Below are positions 34,243 to 43,548 of a DNA stretch of 64,000 nucleotides, piece after piece. The stretch spans positions 3,300,435 to 3,364,434 of the forward strand of contig OY282420.1 of NCBI GenBank assembly GCA_958295955.1. The letters are read 5' to 3'. How positions within the stretch are numbered: the first letter of the stretch is position 1; each line of letters starts with the position of its first letter. A program made the position numbers and the translations under genes. The DNA comes from an uncultured Bryobacterales bacterium (GTDB lineage Bacteria; Acidobacteriota; Terriglobia; Bryobacterales; UBA6623). Under the pieces are notes generated by a model, which saw only the letters and a list, made by a program, of their open reading frames with translations, was not told the DNA's origin and made no database searches.

Positions 34243-37220
34243 AACTCCACTTCGAGCCCAATCTCGACTTCCAGCTTGAGGCGGTCGAGGCCGTCTGCGG
34301 CCTGTTCCGCGGGCAGGAGGTCTGCCGCACCGAGTTCACCGTCACGCGGAACGCCGCAGAGTCCCAAAGCAGCCTCGGCTTCGCCGAAAACGACCTCGGC
34401 ATCGGCAACCGGCTGACGCTGCCCGACGATGGAATCCTCGAAAACCTGAAGGACATCCAACTGCGCAACGGCCTGCCGCCGTCCGCTTCCCTCGATTCCG
34501 GCGACTTCACCGTGGAGATGGAGACGGGGACCGGCAAGACCTACGTCTATCTGCGCACGATCTTCGAGTTGAACAAACGCTACGGCTTCACCAAGTTCGT
34601 TATCGTCGTGCCCTCGGTGGCGATCAAGGAGGGCGTGTACAAATCGCTCCAGATCACCGAAGAGCATTTTCGGGCGCTCTATTCGGGGACGCCTTTCGAG
34701 TATTTCCTCTACGATTCGGCGAAGCTGGGTCAAGTGCGCAACTTCGCCGCCGGCCCGCAGATCCAGATCATGACGGTGACGGTCGGCGCCATCAACAAGA
34801 GGGATGTCAACAACCTCTACAAAGACAGCGAGAAGACCGGCGGCGAGAAGCCGATCGACCTGATCCGGGCGACGCGGCCCATTTTGATCGTGGACGAGCC
34901 GCAGAGCGTGGACGGCGGCTTGCAGGGCCGCGGCAGAGAGGCGCTTGCGGCCATGAATCCGCTCTGCACGCTGCGTTACTCGGCGACGCACGCGGACGAG
35001 CATCACATGGTTTATCGGCTGGACGCCATCGACGCCTACCAGCGCAAGCTGGTGAAGCGGATCGAGGTGGATGCGGCCGAGGTCGAAGACGCTTATAACA
35101 AGCCCTACGTGCGCCTGTTGTCAACGCGGAACAGGCGGAACGTCATCGAAGCCCGGGTCGAGATCGATGTCGAGCGGTTCGGCAAGGTGCGGCGCCGGGA
35201 AGTCAACGTTCAGGCCGGCGACGATCTCGAGCGGATTGCCGAACGCGCCGTTTACCGCGATTGCCGCATCGGCGAGATCCGCGTCGAGAAAGGCAGAGAG
35301 TTTGTCGAGCTTCGCGTGCCCGGCGGCGAGGAATATCTGCGCTTGGGCGATGCCTGGGGCGACGTGGACGCTCGCGCCCTGCGGCGCGCGATGATCCGCC
35401 GCACTATCAAGCAGCATTTCGACAAGGAGAGGCGCTTGCGCCCGCAGGGGATCAAGGTGCTCAGCCTGTTCTTCATCGACGCCGTGGAGCGCTACCGCCG
35501 GTACGACGACGAGGGCAACGCCGTCAAGGGAGACTACGCCCGGATGTTCGAGGAGGAGTACCGGCGTCTGGCCGGTCATCCGGACTACTGCGGGCTTTTC
35601 GCGGGCGTGGATCGCGCCGCCGCCGCCGAAGAAGTCCACGACGGCTATTTTTCCATCGACAAGAAGGGCGGCTGGACGGACACGGCCGAGAACAACCAGG
35701 CCAACCGCGAAAACGCCGAACGCGCCTACAACTTGATCATGAAGGACAAGGAGAAGCTCTTGAGCCTGGAGACGCCGCTCAAGTTCATCTTCTCCCATTC
35801 GGCGCTGCGCGAAGGCTGGGACAACCCCAACGTCTTCCAGATTTGCGCGCTCCGCGACATGCGCAGCGAGCGCGAGCGGCGGCAGACCATCGGGCGCGGC
35901 CTGCGCCTGTGCGTCAACCAGCAAGGAGAGCGCCTACGCGGCTTCGAGGTGAACACGCTCACGGTGATTGCGATGGAGAGCTACGAAGAGTTCGCCGAGA
36001 ACCTGCAGCGGGAGATCGAGCGCGACACGGGGATACGCTTCGGCATCGTGGAGCCTCACGGGTTCGCAGCCATTCCGGTTGCGGGCAAGGACGGACAGCC
36101 TGCGCCTCTCGGCTTCGAGGCGTCGCGGAAGATTTGGGACGCGCTGAAGACGCAGGGCTATATCGACGCGCAGGGGCGGATACGGAACGCTCTGCGCAAG
36201 GCGCTCAAGGACGAGACCTTTTGCGCGCCTCGGGAATTTGCCGGGCAGCAAGCGGAGATCGTCAAGGCGCTGCGCAAGTTGGCCGCAGGCCTGGGGATCG
36301 AGAACGCCGACAAGCGCCGCACGGTGCGCCCGCGCCAAGCCGTATTGCAGAGCGAGGAGTTCAAGGCGCTCTGGGATCGCATCAAGCACAAGACCACTTA
36401 CCGCGTGGCGTTCGATAACGAGGCGCTGCTCTCGCAATGCGCGCGGGCGCTGCACGAGGCGCCGCCGATCCCCGCCACCCGGCTGCAGTGGCGCAGGGCC
36501 GGCATCGCTATCGGCCGCTCCGGCGTGGAAGCGACCGAGACAAGCGGGGCGGCGACGGTAGCGCTGGACGAGGCCGACATCGCGCTGCCCGACGTGCTCA
36601 CGGAGCTTCAGGATCGCACGCAGCTCACGCGGCGCAGCATCCACGGCATTCTTTGCGCGAGCGGCCGCCTCGGCGACTTCATGCGCAATCCGCAGCAGTT
36701 CATCGAGCTTGCCGCGCAAGAGATCAACCGCTGCAAGCGCCAAGCGTTGGTGGACGGCATCAAGTACCGGCGCCTCGGCGACGAAAGCTATTACGCGCAG
36801 GAACTCTTCGAGGCGGAGGAGCTTTCCGGCTATCTGAAAAACATGCTCGACGCGGAGAAGTCGGTTTACGAGCAGGTCGTTTACGAGTCTGCGGTCGAAG
36901 CCGACTTTGCGCGCGACCTGGAGAAGAACGCCGCGGTCAAGGTGTACGCCAAGCTGCCCGGATGGTTCACCGTGCCGACGCCGCTCGGCGGCTACAACCC
37001 GGATTGGGCCGTGCTGGTCGCGGACGGTGAGGGCGAGCGTCTGTACTTCGTGGTGGAAACGAAGGGCAGCCTGTTTGCCGGCGATCTTCGTCCCGCCGAA
37101 AGCGCCAAGATCAAATGCGGGAAAGCGCATTTCGATGCGCTGCGAACGGGCCCGGCGCCGGCGCGGTATCGAACGGCGTCCAACGTCAGCGAGTTGCTCG
37201 CGGACATTCACGCCGGCTGA
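34239..37220 (+). CDS. res: Type III restriction enzyme helicase-nuclease subunit (Res)
   Basis: A 993-residue superfamily 2 helicase with endonuclease domain; with Mod it would translocate or slide on DNA and cut unmethylated sites. Walker A is METGTGKTYVYL (Lys100), Walker B is LIVDEPQ (219-222), and RQTIGRGLRLCVNQQG near residue 550 is motif VI. The C-terminal PD-(D/E)xK nuclease is complete: NPDWAVLV with Asp922, then FVVETKGS with Glu940 and Lys942. GC is high, like the ends of mod. The start overlaps the previous gene by ATGA. All catalytic parts look intact. Confidence 0.93.
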   Translation: MKLHFEPNLDFQLEAVEAVCGLFRGQEVCRTEFTVTRNAAESQSSLGFAENDLGIGNRLTLPDDGILENLKDIQLRNGLPPSASLDSGDFTVEMETGTGKTYVYLRTIFELNKRYGFTKFVIVVPSVAIKEGVYKSLQITEEHFRALYSGTPFEYFLYDSAKLGQVRNFAAGPQIQIMTVTVGAINKRDVNNLYKDSEKTGGEKPIDLIRATRPILIVDEPQSVDGGLQGRGREALAAMNPLCTLRYSATHADEHHMVYRLDAIDAYQRKLVKRIEVDAAEVEDAYNKPYVRLLSTRNRRNVIEARVEIDVERFGKVRRREVNVQAGDDLERIAERAVYRDCRIGEIRVEKGREFVELRVPGGEEYLRLGDAWGDVDARALRRAMIRRTIKQHFDKERRLRPQGIKVLSLFFIDAVERYRRYDDEGNAVKGDYARMFEEEYRRLAGHPDYCGLFAGVDRAAAAEEVHDGYFSIDKKGGWTDTAENNQANRENAERAYNLIMKDKEKLLSLETPLKFIFSHSALREGWDNPNVFQICALRDMRSERERRQTIGRGLRLCVNQQGERLRGFEVNTLTVIAMESYEEFAENLQREIERDTGIRFGIVEPHGFAAIPVAGKDGQPAPLGFEASRKIWDALKTQGYIDAQGRIRNALRKALKDETFCAPREFAGQQAEIVKALRKLAAGLGIENADKRRTVRPRQAVLQSEEFKALWDRIKHKTTYRVAFDNEALLSQCARALHEAPPIPATRLQWRRAGIAIGRSGVEATETSGAATVALDEADIALPDVLTELQDRTQLTRRSIHGILCASGRLGDFMRNPQQFIELAAQEINRCKRQALVDGIKYRRLGDESYYAQELFEAEELSGYLKNMLDAEKSVYEQVVYESAVEADFARDLEKNAAVKVYAKLPGWFTVPTPLGGYNPDWAVLVADGEGERLYFVVETKGSLFAGDLRPAESAKIKCGKAHFDALRTGPAPARYRTASNVSELLADIHAG

Positions 37221-37299
37221 CCGCTGCGCGCAGCGCCTTGCCGGCGCGTAGTTTATACTTTGGGCAGTCCGCGGCCTTCCGCGGATGCCGGCTCTTCAA

Positions 37300-39882
37300 A
37301 TGAAACGTCAAACCGCTTTCGGCCTGCTCCTGCTCGGTTCGCTGATTCTGGCCGCGGCCCAGAACCGCAACGCCGCGGACTCCGGCGATTACCTGAGTCC
37401 CGACCTGCGCAGCCGCGTCGAGCGGCTCAAGGTCGAGGCCCCACAGAGCGCTACGGACATCGCGACGCTGGCCGCGCGGCTCGATACGCTGTGGCAATGG
37501 GCCAACGCCTATTCGTTGACCGGCGGCCCCTTTCCCGACGGTTTTCCGCAGCTTACGGCCAACGCCAACCGGGCGCTGCGGCGCTTGCCGCAGGGCGGCG
37601 CGCAAATTCCGGTCGCCATAGTCCCGGAGTTTATCCGGCGTTACGCGCGCGAGTTTCAGATCAAGGACGAGCAGCTGGACGCGCTCGGCTCGCTGACCTT
37701 GACGCCGTCCGGCCCCTTCCGCGCCGGAGAGACCGTCACGCTGACCCAAATCTATACGGTCGGCGCGATGCCGATGGCCGCGGGCGGGGGAATCGTGTTG
37801 CGCAAAAGCGGCCGCCGGAGCGCAAGCCTTCAAACCGACGATCCGGCGCAGGCGAACTACGTCACGGTCCGCAGCTCCAACCCGCAGGCGCGCTTTACGC
37901 CGTCCGAGCCGTGGGGAGAGTGGCTGAGCTTCCTCATTCGCACCTCGAACCTGCCCTTCCGGCTGAGCGGGGCGCAGCTTGCCGAGGGCGACACCGTTAC
38001 GATCACCTACGGCGACACGTCCGGCGGAGGCCCCGGCCTGAAGCTGCAGGAATCCTCGAACGATCAGGTGATTTTGCATGTCCTGGTCGATCTCGAGGGG
38101 CAGGGGGATCTGCTGACGCCGCAGTGGCCTTCGTTCGAGGTCGTCGGCCGCGATGAGGTCCGCTACGTCAACGCGGTCGCGCCGTCGATCGTCGAACCCG
38201 ACGAGGCGTTCACTCTGGCGGTGCGCGCCGAAGACCGCGGCAAGAACCTGTCGTCGGGAGTCATGCCCGCGCTCGATGTGCTGGTCAACGGCAAGCCGTT
38301 CCGCAAGATCGCGGCGGGCAGCCCCGCCCTGGTCGAGCTCGACAACGTGCGCCTCGCCGAGCCGGGCGTTTACCGCTTCTCCGTCAGCACCGCCGACGGC
38401 TCGCTGCAGGCGACAAGCAACCCGGTGCGCGTCGAAGCCGATCCGGCCTACCGCGTCTTCTGGGGCGAAACCCACGGCCATACGGCGTTTGCCGAAGGCC
38501 AGGGGTCTCCCGACGGCTACTACAAGTTCGGGCGCGACGTGGCCCGTCTCGACTTTCTCAGCCTTTCCGAGCATGACATCTGGATGGACGACCGCGAATG
38601 GAAGACGCTGCAGGAAATGGTCGAGAAATACCGCATTCCGGGGCGGTTTACGACCATTCTCGGTTTCGAGTGGACTTCCCGGCTGCTCTACGGCGGGCAC
38701 CACAACGTCTTCTTCCGCAACGCGCCCGGACGCCGCCGCGTGCCCAATCAGAAAGCGCCTCTGCTCGACGAGCTTTACGCCGGTCTGCGCAGGCAAAACG
38801 GCACGGATGACGTGTTGATCATTCCGCATGCCCATCAGGCCGGCGATTGGAGCAAGAACGACGGCGACATGGAGCGGCTGGTCGAGATCCAATCGGGCCA
38901 CGGGACATTCGACTGGTTCGGCGACAAGTATCTGCTGAACGGCTTCGAGGTCGGCTTCGTCGGCGCGTCCGACAACCACAACGGCCATCCGGGCTATTCG
39001 GGCATCGGCAACCGCCAGATGGGCGGACTGGCGGCGGCGGTCGCTCGGGAAAACACCCCCGACGAGATTTTCAGCGCGCTGCGCGACCGCGCCGTGTACG
39101 CCACCACCGGCGAGCGGATGATTCTCGATGTCACCCTCAACGGGAGCCGCATGGGGCGGCGGCAGCCGAACGCCTCCGCGCGCGCGATCGCTTGCCGCGT
39201 CAACGGAACCGCGCCGATCGATGCGATCGACGTCATCAAGAACGGGAAGGTGGTTTACGGCAAGCGGTATCTCGAGAGCGAGGTTGCGGAGGAAACTTGG
39301 CTGCAGATCGTCTTCGAGTCTTCGACGGAAGTCATCGGGCGCCGCCAAGTTCCCCGCGGCGGACGGCCCTGGCGCGGGGCGGTTGTCGTCAAGGGCGCGC
39401 GGCTGATCGACTACGAAGATCCCTGGTTCACGCAGCCGGCGACTTACCGCACCGCCCGCAACAGCCGTGACCGCAACCGGATCGATTTCGAGATGAACAC
39501 CCGCGGCCGGGGCAAGGCGCTGCTGCTGAAGCTCGCCGGCGCCGGCCCCGATACGACGGTGACCGTCGATATGGAAACGACGCGCGAGTCGCTGGGGTCG
39601 GGCGGCTACGAGCGCCGTCCGCAGCGCCTGCCGGCGAACAAGGTCGATTTCCGTCTTGGCGACTTCAACGGTCAGGTTGTCCGCAAGGAATACCGCGTGC
39701 TGGAGCACACCGACGCGCTTTCCGCTCAAATCGTGACGCGCGGCCGGGCGCTCGACCGGGAATTCCATTACACCGACCGCGGCCCCGCCGAGCCGGGCGA
39801 TTACTACTACGTGCGCGTGCGCCAGATCGACGGCGGCATGGCCTGGTCGAGTCCGTTCTGGGTAGGCAAAGCCGGGGACTGA
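37300..39882 (+). CDS. DUF3604 protein (PHP-superfamily-like), secreted
   Basis: An 860-residue exported protein. ATG 37300 opens a signal peptide (MKRQTAFGLLLLGSLILAAA); another ATG lies five codons upstream. An N-terminal half of beta-sandwich type is followed by the DUF3604 domain with probable metal ligands in VFWGETHGHTAF, LSLSEHDIW, IIPHAHQAGD and GASDNHNGHPGY. The family resembles CehA/PHP metallohydrolases and is often found with sulfatases; its reaction is not established. It begins shortly after the res stop without an obvious ribosome binding site, and is convergent with the ThuA gene. Confidence 0.85.
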   Translation: MKRQTAFGLLLLGSLILAAAQNRNAADSGDYLSPDLRSRVERLKVEAPQSATDIATLAARLDTLWQWANAYSLTGGPFPDGFPQLTANANRALRRLPQGGAQIPVAIVPEFIRRYAREFQIKDEQLDALGSLTLTPSGPFRAGETVTLTQIYTVGAMPMAAGGGIVLRKSGRRSASLQTDDPAQANYVTVRSSNPQARFTPSEPWGEWLSFLIRTSNLPFRLSGAQLAEGDTVTITYGDTSGGGPGLKLQESSNDQVILHVLVDLEGQGDLLTPQWPSFEVVGRDEVRYVNAVAPSIVEPDEAFTLAVRAEDRGKNLSSGVMPALDVLVNGKPFRKIAAGSPALVELDNVRLAEPGVYRFSVSTADGSLQATSNPVRVEADPAYRVFWGETHGHTAFAEGQGSPDGYYKFGRDVARLDFLSLSEHDIWMDDREWKTLQEMVEKYRIPGRFTTILGFEWTSRLLYGGHHNVFFRNAPGRRRVPNQKAPLLDELYAGLRRQNGTDDVLIIPHAHQAGDWSKNDGDMERLVEIQSGHGTFDWFGDKYLLNGFEVGFVGASDNHNGHPGYSGIGNRQMGGLAAAVARENTPDEIFSALRDRAVYATTGERMILDVTLNGSRMGRRQPNASARAIACRVNGTAPIDAIDVIKNGKVVYGKRYLESEVAEETWLQIVFESSTEVIGRRQVPRGGRPWRGAVVVKGARLIDYEDPWFTQPATYRTARNSRDRNRIDFEMNTRGRGKALLLKLAGAGPDTTVTVDMETTRESLGSGGYERRPQRLPANKVDFRLGDFNGQVVRKEYRVLEHTDALSAQIVTRGRALDREFHYTDRGPAEPGDYYYVRVRQIDGGMAWSSPFWVGKAGD

Positions 39883-39886
39883 TTCG

Positions 39887-40774
39887 TCAATTGCCGGAAT
39901 CGGGTTCGTCGCCGAGGCGCGCCGTCCATTCGATCGCGCCTTCCAGAACGCCTTGGTAGCGGGCGCCGCTGTAGGCTTCGGCGGAGTGCCCCAGGGCCGA
40001 GAAAAAGGCGCGTCCCCGACCCGGGGCGCGGGTCCAGATGACGGGGTGGTCGCCCATCGACAGATCGCGGTCGGTCCAGAGCAGTTTCAGGCGGGGGCTG
40101 TAGGTGGTTTCATCGACGGTCGCCAGGATGCGCGCTCCCGGCTGCCCGCGGACGCTGCGGTCGTAAGAGTACCACTCTTCGGTGTGCTCCCAGGTCGCGC
40201 CGAGATGCCGCATGGCGCGATGCGCGGCGTCCTCGACGCGGATGACGGCCGGCTGGAATTGCGGCCCCAGAGTGTGCCCGATGAAGCGGGCGCCGACGAG
40301 TTGCCGCTGATACCACGGCCAGCCGGAGTGCGAGTCGTCGGTCGCGGCGTGGATGCCGATGAAGCCGCCGCCGCTTTCGATCCAATTCTTGAGCGCGGCC
40401 CGCTGCTCTTCATTGACCGGCGCGCCGCTGGCGTTGTGCCAGATTACCGTCTTGAAACGCGGCAGAATCTCGGGGTTGTGGACTGCGCCGTTCTCGGTGT
40501 GGAAGAGCGTCCAGCCGCGCCGCGCGGCCATTTCCTGGAAAACGGCGAGCCCTGCGTCGATCGCTTCGCGGTGGCGGAACCCGTTCGTCTTGGTGAAAAC
40601 CAGGATTGCCGGATCGGCGAGAGCGTCGGGCAGCGCGGGAAGCTCGGTGTCGTATTCCTCGCTCGGATTGAGCGCGCGGTAAATGTTGCGCGCTTCGGGA
40701 TGGAAGCTCGCCGTAACGGCCAGGACGACCGCCAGGCCGGCGAGAGCCGCAACTGCCTTGAGCAAGAGTTTCAT
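39887..40774 (-). CDS. ThuA-domain protein
   Basis: A 295-residue protein with an N-terminal membrane anchor or signal (LLLKAVAALAGLAVVLAVTA). The ThuA domain follows: ILVFTKTNGFRHREAIDAGL, TVIWHNASGAPVNEEQRAAL, GGGFIGIHAATDDSH and GRAFFSALGHSAEAY near the end. It has a glutamine-amidotransferase-like flavodoxin fold. ThuA was named for trehalose use in rhizobia, but the reaction is unproven; many copies occur in glycan-degrading bacteria. Its ATG overlaps the dehydrogenase stop (ATGA), so the two are co-expressed, with a DUF1080 gene upstream. Confidence 0.88.
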   Translation of the reverse strand: MKLLLKAVAALAGLAVVLAVTASFHPEARNIYRALNPSEEYDTELPALPDALADPAILVFTKTNGFRHREAIDAGLAVFQEMAARRGWTLFHTENGAVHNPEILPRFKTVIWHNASGAPVNEEQRAALKNWIESGGGFIGIHAATDDSHSGWPWYQRQLVGARFIGHTLGPQFQPAVIRVEDAAHRAMRHLGATWEHTEEWYSYDRSVRGQPGARILATVDETTYSPRLKLLWTDRDLSMGDHPVIWTRAPGRGRAFFSALGHSAEAYSGARYQGVLEGAIEWTARLGDEPDSGN

Positions 40775-41841
40775 GTCTGCTCCAAGGCCGACAGCACGGC
40801 GTCGGCGACTGCTTGGGTTCCGGCGCTTCCGCCGAGGTCGCGCGGCATGGCCTTGCCGTCGGCCAATACCTTTGAGACGGCGGCCTCGACGTCGTTTGCG
40901 GCTGCGGCGAGGTCGAGGTGGTCGAGCATCATGCGGGCGCTCAGGATCATCGCCAGCGGGTTCGCCAGGCCCTTGCCGGCGATGTCGGGGGCGGAGCCGT
41001 GTACGGGTTCGAACATTGAGGGGCAGCGGCGCGTCGGGTCGATGTTGGAGCTCGGCGCCAAGCCCATGCTGCCGGTGACCATTGCCGCCAGGTCGCTCAA
41101 GATGTCGCCGAACAGGTTGGAGCCGACAACCACGTCGAAACTGTCCGGGCGGCGCACGAAATTCATTGCCGCGGCATCGACGAGCAACGATTCGGTCTCG
41201 ACGTCGGGGAAGCGCTCGGCGACTTCAGCGAAGACGCGGTCCCACAGGACCATCGAATAGCCTTGGGCATTCGACTTGGTGATCGAGGCGACGCGCTTTT
41301 TCCCGCCGCGCTTGCGGGCCAGATCGAAGGCGCGGCGGATAATGCGCTCGCAGCCGCGGCGCGTGAAGAGCGAAGTTTGGACAGCGGTTTCGGCCGGCAA
41401 ATCGGGGTACAGAAAACCGCCGATCTGGGCGTATTCGCCCTCGGTGTTTTCGCGCACGACCACAAGGTCGATCGAGCCGGCGCCGTAGCCTTTTAACGGC
41501 GACTCGACACCGGCGTAGAGCTTCGCCGGGCGCTCGCAAGCGTACTGATCGAAGCCCCGGCGGATGGGCAGCAGCAAGCCGTTGAGCGTGACGTTGTCCG
41601 GCGCCTGCGGGTGGCCGACCGCGCCCAGCAGGATGGCGTCGTGCGGACGCAATTGCTCCAGGCCGTCCTCGGGCATCATGCGTCCGCCGGCGAAGTAGAA
41701 GTCCGTGCCCCAGTCGAACCGCGAGCAGCGGAACCGCGCGCCGTATTTTCGGCCGGCGGCCTCCAGCACCGCCTCGGCGGCGGGCATGACCTCGCGGCCT
41801 ATGCCGTCGCCCGGTATCAAGGCAATGTCGAACTCGCGCAT
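40771..41841 (-). CDS. Tartrate/D-malate dehydrogenase, isocitrate dehydrogenase family
   Basis: A 356-residue NAD-dependent decarboxylating beta-hydroxyacid dehydrogenase. IALIPGDGIGREVMPAAEAV is the family start. The segment LGAVGHPQAPDNVTLNGLLL with FDQYACERPAKLY matches TtuC/DmlA-type enzymes better than LeuB. VVVRENTEGEYAQIGG holds the substrate-loop residues, SNLFGDILSDLAA the metal-binding aspartates, and FEPVHGSAPDIAGKG the NAD site. Substrate could be tartrate, D-malate or 3-isopropylmalate; the first two are preferred. It ends in an ATGA overlap with thuA. Confidence 0.85.
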   Translation of the reverse strand: MREFDIALIPGDGIGREVMPAAEAVLEAAGRKYGARFRCSRFDWGTDFYFAGGRMMPEDGLEQLRPHDAILLGAVGHPQAPDNVTLNGLLLPIRRGFDQYACERPAKLYAGVESPLKGYGAGSIDLVVVRENTEGEYAQIGGFLYPDLPAETAVQTSLFTRRGCERIIRRAFDLARKRGGKKRVASITKSNAQGYSMVLWDRVFAEVAERFPDVETESLLVDAAAMNFVRRPDSFDVVVGSNLFGDILSDLAAMVTGSMGLAPSSNIDPTRRCPSMFEPVHGSAPDIAGKGLANPLAMILSARMMLDHLDLAAAANDVEAAVSKVLADGKAMPRDLGGSAGTQAVADAVLSALEQT

Positions 41842-41844
41842 GGG

Positions 41845-42534
41845 TCAGCGCTCCAATATCCAGATATTGCGGAACATCACAACGCTGTGCTGATCGTGGA
41901 GTTGCAGCCCGATAGGTCCCCTGGTTGGGCGCCGGGGGTCGCCGGGGTGCTCGGCGGCGAGAACGCCGTTGACGTAAACGCGGATGGCGTCTTGGCGCGA
42001 CTCGATGTTGATGCCGTTCCATTCGCCGACGCGATGCAGTCCTTCCTTGGCTTGCGCCAGACCGTAGATCGAGCCGGAGCCCCACTTGTCAGACCATTCG
42101 CTGTTGATCTGGATTTCGTAACCCAGCTTGGACGGGGTTTTTCTGAAGTCGGGCGGGTCGGAGACGCCCCATGCGGCTTGCGAGGGGTCGCGGATCGAGA
42201 TGCCGCTGTTGCCGGGACTGCGCACCCAGTACTCGAGGCGCAGGTCGAACTCTTCGAATTCGCGCTTGGTGTAGAGCCAGGATTGGCGGATGTTCCAGAG
42301 CTTGTAGTCCTCGGCGGTAATGGTCTCGCGTCCGGCGAACAGCTTTTTGTCGGGGGCGCGGTAGGCGGTGAGCACGCCGTCGGAGCGCAGGCGCCAGATT
42401 CCGTCGCCGAGGACGGTCCAATCGTCGAGTCCGTTACGCAGCAGGTCCGACCAGTCCGCGGCTGCGGCGCCGGGCGCGAGCAGCGCGCTTGCGAGCAGGA
42501 CGATGCCGATAGGCGGCGTCGTTATCCGTAGCAT
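41845..42534 (-). CDS. DUF1080 (3-keto-disaccharide hydrolase-like) secreted protein
   Basis: A 229-residue exported protein; ATG 42534 has GGGAGGATCGAACC before it. The signal peptide (IGIVLLASALLAPGAAAA) is followed by a DUF1080 jelly roll: DLLRNGLDDWTVLG, FDLRLEYWVRSPGNSGISIR, and EWNGINIESRQDAIRVYVNG with a C-terminal FRNIWIL strand. It is a paralogue of the protein at 1.6 kb but differs in signal type (Sec, not Tat). Its stop lies three bases before the dehydrogenase start, so DUF1080, dehydrogenase and ThuA form an operon. Confidence 0.87.
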   Translation of the reverse strand: MLRITTPPIGIVLLASALLAPGAAAADWSDLLRNGLDDWTVLGDGIWRLRSDGVLTAYRAPDKKLFAGRETITAEDYKLWNIRQSWLYTKREFEEFDLRLEYWVRSPGNSGISIRDPSQAAWGVSDPPDFRKTPSKLGYEIQINSEWSDKWGSGSIYGLAQAKEGLHRVGEWNGINIESRQDAIRVYVNGVLAAEHPGDPRRPTRGPIGLQLHDQHSVVMFRNIWILER

Positions 42535-42553
42535 GGTTCGATCCTCCCGGCGG

Positions 42554-43534
42554 TCAGCCGATGTATTGGACTTCTTCTTCGACTTCGAAGCCGTAGCGCT
42601 TGCGGATGCGGCTTTTGAGCTCGCAGACCAGGGCGCGGACCTCGGCCGCCGTGCCGCCGCCGCGATTATAGAGCAGATTGGCGTGATAAGAGGCGATGGC
42701 GATGCCGCCGTTGCGCATGCCTTTCGCGCCGACTTTCTCCAGGAAATACGCCGAGGCGACTTTGCCCGCGCGCACGGCCTGCCGGGGGACTTCGGCCGCG
42801 GCTGCGGCCGGCAGGTCGCGGATATGCAGGTTTTTGAAAATGCTTCCGGCGCAAAGCATGCTCGGCGGGAATTTTTCGTCGCGGATTTGGCGGATCTCGT
42901 CGGCGCGCGCGCGCAGCGCTTGGCGGTCTCCGGCGGGCAGGCGCAGGGCGCCGCCCAGGATGACCCAATTTTTATGGCGCTTGAAGACGGACTCGCGGTA
43001 TGCGAACTCGCAGGCGGCATTGTCTTTGGAGCGGACTGCCGCGCCGTCGAAATAATCGACGCGTTCGATGAATTGGTCGATCGAGTTTCCATAGGCGCCG
43101 GCGTTGCCGTAAATCGCGCCGCCGACCGAGCCGGGGATGCCGGTGAGCGTGTGCAAGCCCTCGAAACCGCGCTCGATGGTGAAGTCGACCAAGCTTTGCA
43201 GCTTGGCCCCGGCGTCGGCGGCGACGACTCCGCCGTCGATCTTGACGGCCGCGGCGGTGAAGCGCAGCACGAGCCCGCGGAAGCCTGCATCGGCGGCGAC
43301 TACGTTGCTGCCGTCGCCCATTACGTAACAGGCGGCGCCGGCCTCGCGGCACGCTTGCACGGCGCTTGCCAGGGCTTGCGGGTCGGCTGTCCTGCCGAAA
43401 AAGTCGGCGGGGCCGCCGATGCCGAAGCGGGTGTGCGCGGCCAGCGGGACGTTGGTTTCCAGGCGCAGCGGCGCGATGGCCTGCAAGGCGCCGGCGAGTC
43501 GGTCGAAATCCGGCAAACCTTCAATTGTAGGCAA
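42554..43534 (-). CDS. murB: UDP-N-acetylenolpyruvoylglucosamine reductase MurB
   Basis: FAD- and NADPH-dependent enzyme completing UDP-MurNAc. The 326-residue protein shows AAHTRFGIGGPADFF, the FAD motif YVMGDGSNVVAADAGFRG, GLHTLTGIPGSVGGAIYGN, GSIFKN with the proton-donating serine, and EEEVQYIG with the C-terminal glutamate. The start is uncertain: TTG 43534, with no clear ribosome binding site. In many clusters murB sits beside murC; here it is about 19 kb outside the dcw cluster, with a DUF1080 gene 19 bases after its stop. It is divergent from the thiolase-like gene, whose start is only 14 bases away. Confidence 0.92.
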   Translation of the reverse strand: MPTIEGLPDFDRLAGALQAIAPLRLETNVPLAAHTRFGIGGPADFFGRTADPQALASAVQACREAGAACYVMGDGSNVVAADAGFRGLVLRFTAAAVKIDGGVVAADAGAKLQSLVDFTIERGFEGLHTLTGIPGSVGGAIYGNAGAYGNSIDQFIERVDYFDGAAVRSKDNAACEFAYRESVFKRHKNWVILGGALRLPAGDRQALRARADEIRQIRDEKFPPSMLCAGSIFKNLHIRDLPAAAAAEVPRQAVRAGKVASAYFLEKVGAKGMRNGGIAIASYHANLLYNRGGGTAAEVRALVCELKSRIRKRYGFEVEEEVQYIG

Positions 43535-43548
43535 AGCGCCGGCGCGCT

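Noticed and set aside
28912-37220. Reading the island as a type I or BREX system
   Set aside because: There is no HsdS or PglX/BrxC-like gene; Mod has beta-class motif order and Res has the type III helicase-nuclease layout.
37186-39768. Long minus-strand frame (about 860 codons) opposite the DUF3604 gene
   Set aside because: Antisense to a clear DUF3604 protein with signal peptide and conserved histidines; composition typical of a shadow frame.
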